A stretch of 64,000 nt of DNA, taken from Marsupella aquatica. Its lineage: Eukaryota; Marchantiophyta. The position numbers and the translations under genes are program-made. The notes under the pieces are model-generated. The model saw only the letters and a list, made by a program, of their open reading frames with translations, ran no database searches and was not told where the DNA came from. Positions 48,838-59,923 of this stretch are shown here, one piece after another (the stretch's first letter is position 1; each line of letters opens with the position of its first letter). The stretch is from positions 19,158,001-19,222,000 of the forward strand of contig OZ316897.1 in assembly GCA_973895155.1 (NCBI GenBank). Reading direction: 5' to 3'.

Positions 48838-50930
48838 CTAAGACTCGGTGATCAGTTGTTCGGCTAAGAATTCCTCAGCTTGAAAGCCGTAATATCTACC
48901 TAAGAACTGAATTCCATCCTCGGTAAAACTCTCTAGGACGCCTATATTAAAGGTCAAGTTGTCATGGAGATCAACTTCAGCAAGTTCCAAACCTGCTTCG
49001 AATAAGAGGTAGTGAAATTCCTGGCCAAGCAGATTTCCTGGATTAACCCTGTTCAAAACTTCTAAAACAGTCTGTATAGACATAATTTCTCGCAGTAGTT
49101 GCTTTGCCTCCAAAGTTCGGCACGTAATGGTTACTGGATTAATTGGACTCAGAATTGGAGCGGCGTCAGAACTTAGCCTTGACGACTCGTCTCGCAGAGA
49201 ACGTAGAATGCGATGAAAGGTTCAATAAACGATGCAGAAATCCAACTTTTAATCTTAGAATTTCGCGTCTCGTTTAAAGCAAAAGAGAACTCATCATCGT
49301 CCCACGAGGTCTGAGTAAGTATGTCGATTAGCTCATATATTCTAGGAGTCAGCTCTGACAGTTTTTTCAATAATGTGTCGGCCTTTCTACGGCTCACTTT
49401 TACGTCCTTGATGGTCCATGCGATCCCTATCTGACGTTTCAGATCCATAATACTTGCCTGAAACGTTTCATATAGTTCTCCAATTGAGTGCTCGAATCTG
49501 CATCGACCACACTCACACCTGAAAATTCAATTCAAGATGGGCCCTCGGTTGTCATGGATTATAAAAACATCTGACCAGATCTAGCTACGGAATTGAATAA
49601 CTTAACTCAAATGGTTAATTTGCCGTCATTCCACGGTTGTCATCGCCACATACCTGAAACCCCATATTGAGGCGGCAGATTGACGCATATGTAGAGGCTC
49701 AAAGATGTCGAAGTAGGGCAGCGTGAGCTCCTCTCCACATGCAATGTTGATAGCTGCGCGAATAATCAACGCACCCCCAACTCGCATTCGATGGCAGTTG
49801 GGATCGCAAGAGTGATTTATGAAGGGAGCCACTCGCCACAGTCCCGGCCCAAAAGTCGCAAGCGTCCACCTGGATTGGGTCTTCCCGACTTTTGCTCCTC
49901 ACTTTGTCACACATAGCAGTATTGGCAACAATGTTCCACACCTTCTTCTTATCCACGTCCTTCATTCCGGGTGTTTTCCACGGACCCCGGTTTTCGTGAA
50001 GTAAGTTTGTGTACTCACTATTGGCTGTGCCAGGTGGACGGGCATCGAGACGTCTGACCTGGAACCATAGAGGTGAACAACAATTATTTAGCAGCACGCT
50101 CAATGTCTGGTTGGAACTTTGTATGGTTGCGCCCCGTAGTATGTGACCGACAAAGGAATTTGCGCAAGACTGGCGTTCATGACCGCAACTCTGCCCGAAT
50201 CTGACACAAGGTATAGACTCGCCTAACTACATATTTATGAAATGTGATCAACTACAGATTTCTAGTCCATAACATTGTGCACGTACAATAATGCGGGAAC
50301 TCTGATGTTTCTTTCAGTTCACCATCCGCAGCAAGACAGCCTTTGTTTTTCTTGATGTGGAGATATATATAGGCCGAAGATTTTGTACTACGGTAATATA
50401 CGAGGGGAACTTTGCATGCTTACCTGCTGCCTTCATCCCTTCAGCCCATACAACCTAACTTCTTCGAAGTCTACGGTAGGTAGGAATCCTCGTACGTAAA
50501 AACTTCCTACAAATTAAGAGATTACGAATAAATCTTACCTCTCCTTCATAGTTTTGCATAGGAGATGTGTCAAGCTTGAGTTCCGTTTCTAATTTGGTTG
50601 CCAGGTGATTGTGAACTCCCGGAGAAATTCGAGGCTCAGGTGGAGTAAACCAATGCTTTGGAGCGTGGGTATATGAACCCTATATGAACCCTTTGTATAT
50701 GGGGCGTACTCGCGGACGCATGCACAGGTAACCAGTGCGTTTTCTACGAATAAGAGGTCACCAGCCTTAACATCTCTGCTGAGGAATGTCCCAAGCCCTC
50801 CCTTGTTCGGACTCATGTCGATGACAGTATGACCCATGTAGTCTATTAGCGGATATTTAAGCGTCGTTTCAGGCTCACCGGAGAGATAGAAGTCCCTGAT
50901 GCGGGCCTCGTTCGCTCACTGAGTCGAATT
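48838..50930 (-). pseudogene. TPR-SET-type lysine methyltransferase, interrupted frame
   Basis: The minus strand encodes a split SET domain: GGLGTFLSRDVKAGDLLFVENAL (first SET strand, in the exon starting near 50930), then FINHSCDPNC, RAAINIACGEELTLPYFDIFEP and, after an intron with TTCAG/GTATGT and TTTTCAG borders, a post-SET CECGRCRFEH. A helical C-terminus (IMDLKRQIGIAWTIKDV to ELITES) follows. The NHSCxPN, GEEL and CxCxxC blocks match plant TPR-SET proteins; the N-terminal TPR part is not seen. The frame changes at a four-A run on the plus strand (49851-49854; TTTT in the gene), where removing one base would join CDF to GPGLWRVAPF. It changes again near 49175-49190. It may be a decayed gene or contain assembly indels. 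It would be a host gene, unrelated to the transposon SET protein. Confidence 0.6.
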
Positions 50931-53900
50931 TGATTCCATCTGCAACGATCAACTTCACGATCATTATCAAACCTTACATTTCAACCAAGACCCCAAATCC
51001 ACAGCCAGCTTCAGAAACATTCTGGTCCTCACCCAAGAGCAGCAGAGTCCGATAATTCAATCGTGAGCACTGCAGAAAATACATAGAGAAAAGCAAAGAT
51101 TTATAGCATAAAATCCCAGAGAGATAGTTGATGGACCCAGAATGCAAAGTGTTTCTTGACGGACCCATGAGTGATCGAGACCAGACCGTTGATAGATCTC
51201 AAATCAATGTGCCCAAAGTCTCATGGGGTCTATCAAGTTTAAGACATTTCAATTTAGGGGTCCATCAAGTATATCTCTCGAAGTCCAGACTCCTGTCCTT
51301 TCAAATGCACTTACCTTGAGGTGGAGACAAATTCGCTTCAGGATGACGCTTCCTCTCTGCTCGGTCTGACATCTACGAAGAGTCTTCCATCGTCTAGACT
51401 TGCACTCTCCTTCGAAAGTGCACGGATCGATTCTAATTTCGTGCAACACATCAGGTGTTCGTCATTCCAGATCGAGCGATCATCTGGCCATCGATTCTTT
51501 TCTTGAAATTGCGGGTCCTAATGTCTAGAACCAAAGTCCTTTAGTTAATCAGAACCTTCATGATGGGGCCGAAGTCTAAACAATCGTCGGTATATATTCA
51601 TGAATTGGGTGGAGGCCGCCGTGTACTGTGATTATTCGTCTGTTCCAAATGTCTACCTGGAATATCAAAATGGAAGTGAGATCTTGCGTTCTTCATTCCA
51701 CCCTCTCGTTCGTCTCGGCTTCTGTCGATTCAGACAATGCATGCCATGAGGCTGTTCAAGCGACAGCACGTTGACGATGCAAAGCAGTGATCCGATCGTC
51801 TATATATTTAAACGGTACGTTGGTACTACTACCAAAGTATCAAAGTCTAGCTCACTCCGGGAGCTCACTGGCCTTCAATTCAATTCAGCTGTACGTTGTG
51901 GCCATCGGCAGTTGTTCTCGTTGCGCTGCGGGTCAATGTCAGCATAGTCAATAGCCTTCGATCCCATGCAATCACGGAATGTACCGCATCCATTTTGAAC
52001 TCCTCAGGTAGGGGCAAGAGTCAAAAATGTGCTAGCCACAAAACGATTGCGTTTCTGTGTATCCGTCAATTTCGTAAAACATACACTAAGGGTGTCGAAA
52101 CACGTACACTAGAGGCTGTCAAAGCAAATATATACACTACGGTAGTGGGTGTCAAAACATGCCCCTGGCACCCTACCAAGGATGTCCATTCTAAGTTGGG
52201 CGCCCCCACAATAGCTGTAAAAGAGTTCCCTAACACCCTTAAGTCTTAGTGCATTATTTTAAGGGTTGGCTCAAAGTCGATCCCCCCTTTATCTCCTCAA
52301 TTCAAATAAGTACCACTAGCCATGACAAAAACCAGGTTACACCATAAATAGTATCATTTTATGAATTTGAAACCATAAATAGTATCATTTCTTGAATTTG
52401 TGGAGCAATATGTAACATGAGAGGAGAAGCATGAAACCTGGACACCCTGTTATATGGCTAGTGGCGGTTTAAAACAGACCCTACTTAACAGTACTTAGAT
52501 GCACTTTCAATTGGGATCACCCAGTGGAAGCCTTCACGGTTGATCATTATTTTACACCCCTGTTTACACCCCCTAGTAGAATCTGTTGTACGCAAACTCA
52601 CAGAGTGAAACTTTATGTCCAGACCAATTTAGACCCCAAACAGAGTGGATGCTTAATTTTTAAGGTTTTTTCCTTTTTGGCTTGGGTGGCTAATGTCACC
52701 TTGTGTAAAAGGGAAAGATGCTAATGAATTCTGACCATAGATCTCTCTGTATTTTAAGTTAAGGGTCAGATTCTGGCTAAGAGGGTCTGTGGCTGGGTGT
52801 GAAACTGATTTATGGTAGCTAGACCAAAAAAACCTAGCAAATGTTTCCAGGCCAAAAGCTACTCTTGGCAGACTTTTCAGTGAGGCAGAATCTAGGAAAT
52901 TTTCACCACTTGAAGAACAGTTGATAGAGGTTCAAGCCATACTTAGGCCACAATGTTTTGAACAAGTGAGTGACCATTTTGTTATCCTAAAGCTGCTTCA
53001 GGAACAGTGGCAGTATAAGCCTGGCTAGGCACCATGAATCATATGGTTAACTCCAGAAAATTCCCAGGCAATTACAAAGGGGAGTGTGCCATTGCATTGT
53101 AGGAGGATTTTTTCCAAAACTGTGGTTTTAGCCTTGTGGAAACTCCGTTTTAGGGGATGTAATCTCATAATCTGAACAAAACATTTATTGGCTTTTGGCC
53201 CTTTCTAGCCCACTTGGAGGGGTACCCAACTTAATTTGATCAGGCGCAAGTTTCAGGTCAAAAATAGAGCATAATCACACTCGGAGTCATGCTCATTACT
53301 CCGTGGCTATTTGGGGCCCATGGCTCTAACCTCTTGGGCACAGTGCTCAGGAATCATCAACAGAGCAAAATTACACTTGGAGTTACGATTATTATTCCAT
53401 GGCCACTAGGGGACCATGGCTCTAACCCCTTGGGCACCGTGCTCAGGGATCATCAACAGAGCAAAATTAAACTTTAGTTGGAGTTACCATTATTAGTCCA
53501 TGGTCACTCAAGGCCCATGGCTCTAACCCCCTTGGACCTACAGGATTCTGGAATTACATCCCATAATCCCCTTGGGATCACTCGGGAATTACATATATGA
53601 TAATGATGGTGTGGGCAGAGGGTTACTAGGATGTAATCTGGGATGAAATCCTGAGGGTTACTATCTAGGATGTAATCCTGTGACCAGAAAGTGAAAAAAG
53701 TTAACCGGTGATGGGTGTCACCGGGAAGTTTTCTGAGCAGTAGGGGAATTAATAGGTTTCAGTCTAGAACCCCAGCCAGGGCTGTCCTTATGGTACCGAA
53801 ATACATATAATATCTAAATACACTTAGGGAAAATGAAGGGGAAAATGTTAAAGAGGGGACACATCTTACTAAATTGGTAAACAAAAGCTACCTAGACTTC

Positions 53901-54306
53901 TAGACACTGACTCTAGGGCCCACCACTCTAGAGCCCACCAAAACTTGCAATGAAAAGAACTACCAGTCCAGTGCATAAATCCATATCTACTACTATAATA
54001 AGGGATCCCATATTTTTCTGTTATTTGTCCCAATACAAAGAAGCTCCTAGGCAGGAAACACAACCATTAGATCCATTTGGCTATTTTCACTGATCGATCA
54101 TTGATGGAGTAAATGGGCAACCCTGGCTCATATGTGCTTCCCATGCCCCATAAATTAATGACCCAATCTGACTCCCATTGGGCCTGCCTCCTTGCCGGCA
54201 TAGGGCTGGTATACTCATATATACCTACACACTTGTAACGTTGGTTCCTTACGGAAATTTGGTCCCATAAACCCAATAAACCCCATAAACCCCTTGGGGG
54301 CGTGGG
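50931..54306. other. 3.4-kb spacer with a local tandem repeat
   Basis: No gene is supported, though 5' exons of the SET gene could extend to about 51500. From about 53260 to 53540 three copies of a roughly 107-bp unit (CCATGGCTCTAACCCCTTGG, then GTGCTCAGGAATCATCAACA) lie in tandem. Confidence 0.4.
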
Positions 54307-55953
54307 TTACTCTGCTCTTGGAGGCGCGAAAATAGAGAGGCCCGCAGGGCTGATAGGGTCGAAACTAGTGAAGGTTCTATCGAGACCAACGTCAATACTG
54401 TCTTTCAACCAACATTCGTCCCTACCCTCGAAAGTCCAGCCACGGCCTTGGCCGATGAAATGAGTGCAGTAGTAGAGCTCAGCGCACGCAAGAATCTCAG
54501 GCCCATCAGGGTTCAATGGGTCTCGTTCCAGATTCTGCACTCCGAATCGGAGCATTAAATCACCTTCCCTTGTTCTCACGTCGGCAGTTTCGGATGAAGT
54601 GTACCAATCGAGCTTCGGGCAGTCGTGATCGTGTGCCCCATTGGCTTTTTTCCGGAGCAGGACGCATGATTCCATGTTGGTGTACCGACTTTGGGGAGAG
54701 TCGAGTTTACCAAGCACGCTGTGATAATCCGTCGGAACTGGCCATGGCCACGGTGTCAGGAATTGGATTTTTGTCAAAGGGGTCTTTCTCGAGGAAGTTT
54801 TCTCCCATTCTCTGTGATCTGTCTGTTCAAAGAGCTCCATGTACGCCGAGAATGAGAATTCTGGCCTTGCTAAAGGACCGTATTTCAGATGTCCTATGCG
54901 GAGGATCATGTCCCCGACTCGATCTTCATACGCTAAGCTGTCCGTTTTGAAGCGCACGTAGCTGTTCGGCTTGTAGACACCTCTGGCATCTTGAGCAAAT
55001 AAGTTTCTGTCAGAAGTAATTAGCAAATCCATTGTTTTTGGCTCAAAATCTCGCTGCAATCCAGGATATCCGTTGATAAAATCTTCATCGTCAACGGACA
55101 ACCTGAAGCCGCAATGTAATGGCCTTTCTCTCTGTCGATAAGACTGCTGGCTAAAGTAGCTGCGCTCTTGCGAAGGACTTGCCTCACGTCGAGAAAAGTG
55201 CTCATGCCACTGGTCATCATCCGGGGTTAGTGGCTCAGGAGACGTCGAGAAGTTTATCTCTCCGGCCCATGAATCCGGGAATTCAGTGTTGTCACTAAAG
55301 GCTTCCCGAGAACGTCTGTCAATGTCCATGCTGGACTCGCCTTCGTCCCCGCCAATTTCAGCAGGACAGGAAGATTCGACATAATCCCTGGTCTCTAAAT
55401 TTTCCCTTCCAAGATTGTCAGGGCTTGGGTTGTGTTCCAGAGCCCGGGTATGGAACGGTTGGAAGGCTGTAGGACCAGTACCTAGTGCCCGACCTGATGC
55501 GGTAAAGGCTGATTCGCGATATCCCGGATAAAAAACTTCTAAGTATCCATTTCTTGCAAGTGGTCGAATGGGAGCCGAGACTGGAAGTTGATTTGTGTTC
55601 TGGCTTTCTGCAAAGGGAAGATCGATGCCCAAATCTGGTCTAGCCTGTTCATCTGGCACACTTGGGATGGGAATGGGAGGAGCTCCGATGTATCTTCCAG
55701 AACTGCTTCGCGGTCGGGTAGGGACGCGAGCTCCGATATGTTGATTCATATAAGTCCTCGTATAATTACGGTGGTCCTCGTGGGCATTGCGTAAACCGCT
55801 TCGCGGCCTGGTAGGGACGTGAGGTAAGATCTGTTGATTCACAATGGGAGCTGCAGTAGGCTCGTCCAAGTAGTCTTGAACGTATCGTCCCCAGTGTGGG
55901 TTACGTCGTCTAGCAGATCTCCGGGGCTGTTGAGGGCCGTCCTCGGAATCCAT
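54307..55953 (-). CDS. Unrecognised 548-aa protein with duplicated C-terminal module
   Basis: A single uninterrupted exon starts with MDSEDGPQQPRRSARRRNPH. Residues 1 to about 270 are low-complexity, rich in Arg, Pro, Ser and Glu, with PTRPRS repeats, and are probably disordered. The C-terminal half looks folded and contains two related segments: DRVGDMILRIGHLKYGPL...PEFSFSAYMELFEQ and REGDLMLRFGVQNLERDP...PEILACAELYYC, each GDxxLRxG followed by PE and a hydrophobic strand ending in EL. I know no family with this pattern. There is no signal peptide or membrane segment. Coding is supported by length, lack of stops and the internal duplication. Confidence 0.65.
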   Translation of the reverse strand: MDSEDGPQQPRRSARRRNPHWGRYVQDYLDEPTAAPIVNQQILPHVPTRPRSGLRNAHEDHRNYTRTYMNQHIGARVPTRPRSSSGRYIGAPPIPIPSVPDEQARPDLGIDLPFAESQNTNQLPVSAPIRPLARNGYLEVFYPGYRESAFTASGRALGTGPTAFQPFHTRALEHNPSPDNLGRENLETRDYVESSCPAEIGGDEGESSMDIDRRSREAFSDNTEFPDSWAGEINFSTSPEPLTPDDDQWHEHFSRREASPSQERSYFSQQSYRQRERPLHCGFRLSVDDEDFINGYPGLQRDFEPKTMDLLITSDRNLFAQDARGVYKPNSYVRFKTDSLAYEDRVGDMILRIGHLKYGPLARPEFSFSAYMELFEQTDHREWEKTSSRKTPLTKIQFLTPWPWPVPTDYHSVLGKLDSPQSRYTNMESCVLLRKKANGAHDHDCPKLDWYTSSETADVRTREGDLMLRFGVQNLERDPLNPDGPEILACAELYYCTHFIGQGRGWTFEGRDECWLKDSIDVGLDRTFTSFDPISPAGLSIFAPPRAE

Positions 55954-58900
55954 GGGGTGGGAACTGACTAAGTTGTATATAGCAGTTGGTCGATTCCCTG
56001 GGGGTTGGCTAGTATAGAACTACATCTAATAATAGGACCAGTTCCTGTCCATTGAACTCTGTCTTGATACTTTTCAGATCATCAAATATTGATAAATATT
56101 GATGTGAATTTCTGCGTCTGTCTCATAGCTCTACGTTGTTCATAATTTACATTTCCATGGTGTATCCGGGGGTGTATCTTGGGGCTTTGCATTCTACCCG
56201 AGCTCTGAGCGGGTCGATCATTACCTAGGGATCAGGTAGCTCTTCAATCACGCATATTGACTATTAATTCCTCTTGCTACCTGAAGCTTGATTACCTATA
56301 ATTGTTTCACATATCTGACCATATTGAAGATCCTAAGCTACCCGGTGTCTGATGAGGCTTAAACGAGATACTGTACTCCACCGTCATGAAAAGGCTGAGG
56401 CCTTGCCGAAATAAATGTCAACGGGCCCTAGAACTGGTTATGAAAACCCAACCTGAAAGCGGCTTACATCGAGCTAGAAGTACACATGAGGTATTGTCAT
56501 TTCTTCGAAGAAAAAGCTACGCGGACTCCGAACAGACTGCAGTTAGCGTACTACATTGAGAGCAGACCATAAAAACTAACAAGGCGTTTGCGGCCTCACT
56601 TCACTTGACTTGAGACAAAATCATATATACCTGCACCAACACCATTGGACGAAGAAGGAACGCGAGCCAGATTCCTCCGTTTCTAAAAGAATTTCTAAAC
56701 CTGCCATATGGTATTTTGTAGCTTCTGAGAGTTACGGCACCAGGCCGGGAACAGACGGGAAATCGAGCCAATTGAGCAAGAGGTTTGACGAGGTTGTGAT
56801 CTGCAATGTGGAGGACTTGGCTTGCCTACATAGCTAAAACGATGTCCGTCTATGTACTCCCGATCTGCAAAGTTGAAAGCTTGGGAAGGGATTCCAAGCT
56901 ATTTTCCTACATAGCTAAGGATATCAGTCTACACAACTAGGCAGGGTAAGGAAAAGGCTCAAATAAGTGTGAAACTCAGGAAATATCCAACGAGTCTCGA
57001 TCACCGAGTTATTGAATACGGTGAGGAATAAGGCAACTTTAAGGGCTAACTCGTCACCAATGATATATCTATGATGAAAATGTTTGGGTTCAGTAGATTC
57101 GCTCAATTGCCTCTGCTAGATGCAAGTTCTCAGGATTTGGCACCCGGTTTTTCGTGAGCATTCACAAAATGGAAATTAGTTAGAAGCCCGAACTAAAGAC
57201 CTACCTCCAATCCAGGGATAGAGAGAGTATTAAGATTTGAAGTTTTGTGGATTCATAAGCAATTATGATACGGGCATTCAAACAAGCATTGGACTTGCAT
57301 TGGAGAAAAGGGCACACAATTGTTGTGCCAATGTCCCGGACAGCCTGCAGCCGTTGGCGAGAAGTTGTGAAGGAGATATGATCTGGAGAGTCTAGCTAGC
57401 CTAGATCTGATTTTTCAACATTAGAACTTAACGTCCAACGTCTGATGGCCCAAAATCTAATGGACTTGAATTCAATCTACAATATCATATGCACACTTTA
57501 TTGGTACCCACATACCGGCGCAAGGTGGGACCAGGCTTCAATCCAAGCTCACCTGATTTTGAACGGGCTTGTTTTACCATAAATTGACTAGACGTCATCC
57601 AACGGTGCATGCAGCAAGACCACAGCACTGCATGGAATATGTATTTCGTTTGAACTGGGAAATTCCTTTTACATTAATGTTTTAAATCGGTCGAGGCGAG
57701 TCAATGATTCATACATTGACAGTGATATTAGGTAAGTAAGACACTGGGCTCTAACTTTGCGGGACAAGCGCATCTTACCGATGATGCACAGGTCCTAGTT
57801 CAAGATAACGTACATCAAATAGGGAATTAGAAGGACTGGCTTGGGGAAACAGGATGGAGAGCATTCCCGAGATCGAGTAGACTTTTGCGAAAATCCAGTG
57901 ACTCGGCTGTAACTGAGTATTGAATTGCCATAGAAATAAAGACAAGCCTTCGGGACTTTCTGCAGTTGTAATAAAGGCTCAATTGCTGACCGAGTTGAAG
58001 GGCCGGAAGGCCTTCTCACCATAAAACAGGAAATTAATTGAATCTGTTCAAAGGAATGACTGCTCACCAGTTTGAAGCCATTTTTTATGTGAGCGAGTCA
58101 ATGTTCAAGGGAATTTATTAATCCTCACGAAGACGAGACACCGGAGAATCTCGATCATTGAAGTCGATCAACAGTCGGTAAAATTAATATTTGTCAGAAA
58201 ACAGTTTCCTCAATACGTGATGGGTGGCGCTTGATGTTACTAGTCCCAGGATCCATCAAAATATGCAAGGATTAGAATTACCTGAGAGAGAACCAGCCGA
58301 GCATTCCAACTATGAAGTTGTATTGTTTACTAATGGAATAATCTACTCAGAATTACGAGAGAAATCGTCGAATGTCCAAACCAGTCACAAGAGAGCATCT
58401 TCCGTCTTAGTCGCCTTCCCATGTTGTCTCAATGCGAAGCCTCGGTCGAGATAGTCAATTCCATGGACTCCTCTATCCGCTCTAGGTCAACATAGACCAA
58501 GCAGACAAACATATCTTTAATTGTATCCTACTTCCTAACTAGATGTTGTGTCTCGTACACATACTACTGTAGTTCCTTACCTCGTCTGGGTCTAAGATTG
58601 CGGCACTAGGATCTTCAGAGCATGATATATAAAAGACTTGTTCTGGGAGATTCGTTAGAACGAAGGAAAGATGCATGATAGGTCAATCGTCGCACCGCTC
58701 CAACATGTTGACTCGCGGCTGATTGGTTAAAACTGCAGAATCTCGATGCTGTCACCCTGAATGCCATCAAGCTCGACACCGTCTGACTGATTTAATACAG
58801 AGGAAACAAACTTGGTGCAGAAAGCAATTTCTGTTAGAGAGGCGTTGTGATACAAACAGTACTGTTGTTAATTTCTTCGAGGTGAAACCAATAGTCACGG

Positions 58901-59923
58901 ATTGATGCACTCGCGATAGTCACAGGCAAGGTGAAACCAACAATAGAGGCATATATGTAGCCTAAACTTCTCAATTGGGGAATTGCCCACGTTGTGAGGT
59001 GGATTCATGAAATCACAGAATGGCGATTGTCAGCTAGAGAGCGCTTGCAATTTCATGAATGATGCTTCTGCAGTTTTCACCAGAATTGAGACTGACATCA
59101 TCTTCGACTCTGTATTGACAACAACTGGTGCAAGAACTCCCGACTCATGCGAGGTGGAGTGATATGGGCCTCAATTCGCCCAACAAGGTGAAATGAAATC
59201 GATGATGTGTAATTAACACTGGCAGCCAGGATTCCACTGATTAACCGCACGATATTTATTCAATAGACAAAGAAAACTGATGAAAATGAGGACTCGGTCC
59301 TCGATCAAGTGAATCCTTTCAAGCAATCGTTTTACAATTAAGTGGGTTTGAGCTGCCACAATCTGGATGTGTTCACCTCTTCCAATTCAGTCAAATCAGA
59401 AACTTCATCATTGCGCTCACGATAGATCATCCACGTGGGTACTCAGAGGTATAAGTAATGTTGCAAATCACGAGACTGTGAAATCGGTGTAGATTCCATT
59501 CGTCTAGACTCCATCACAGGTGCAGCTGGAAACAATCTGTAGACCAGTACAGAAGTAAGCAGTAATCCCAACTAAACCTCACATGCGGGTCCTTCACTGG
59601 TCAATCTCTGCGGGTAGCGTCGTGAGCCAAATTCATTGATGCTCACAGTCAGGCAGCACTAATCTAGCTTCGTGAGATATGCCTCAACGAGCTGTGTTCC
59701 TTCTTCACATACCAGCTAAGTGCAGCTTTAGGGTCTCCTGTCACTGCAATTTGATTTCTATGTGCGATGTCCAAAATGGTGCGGAATTCAAGTAAGACAG
59801 CGCCCTCGCACCAACAATGAGAGGGAGAGCAACCTCTGCTTTGTCACAAAGAGGGGAAAATGGCCTCTCTCGAATTTCAGCGGTGTTTCTCTTGGACCTG
59901 ATGTGGTACACCTTCGAAGACGC
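55954..59923. other. 4-kb spacer without recognised gene
   Basis: Only short frames occur, none with recognisable domains. The sequence is unique, of mixed composition, and without visible tandem arrays. Confidence 0.35.
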
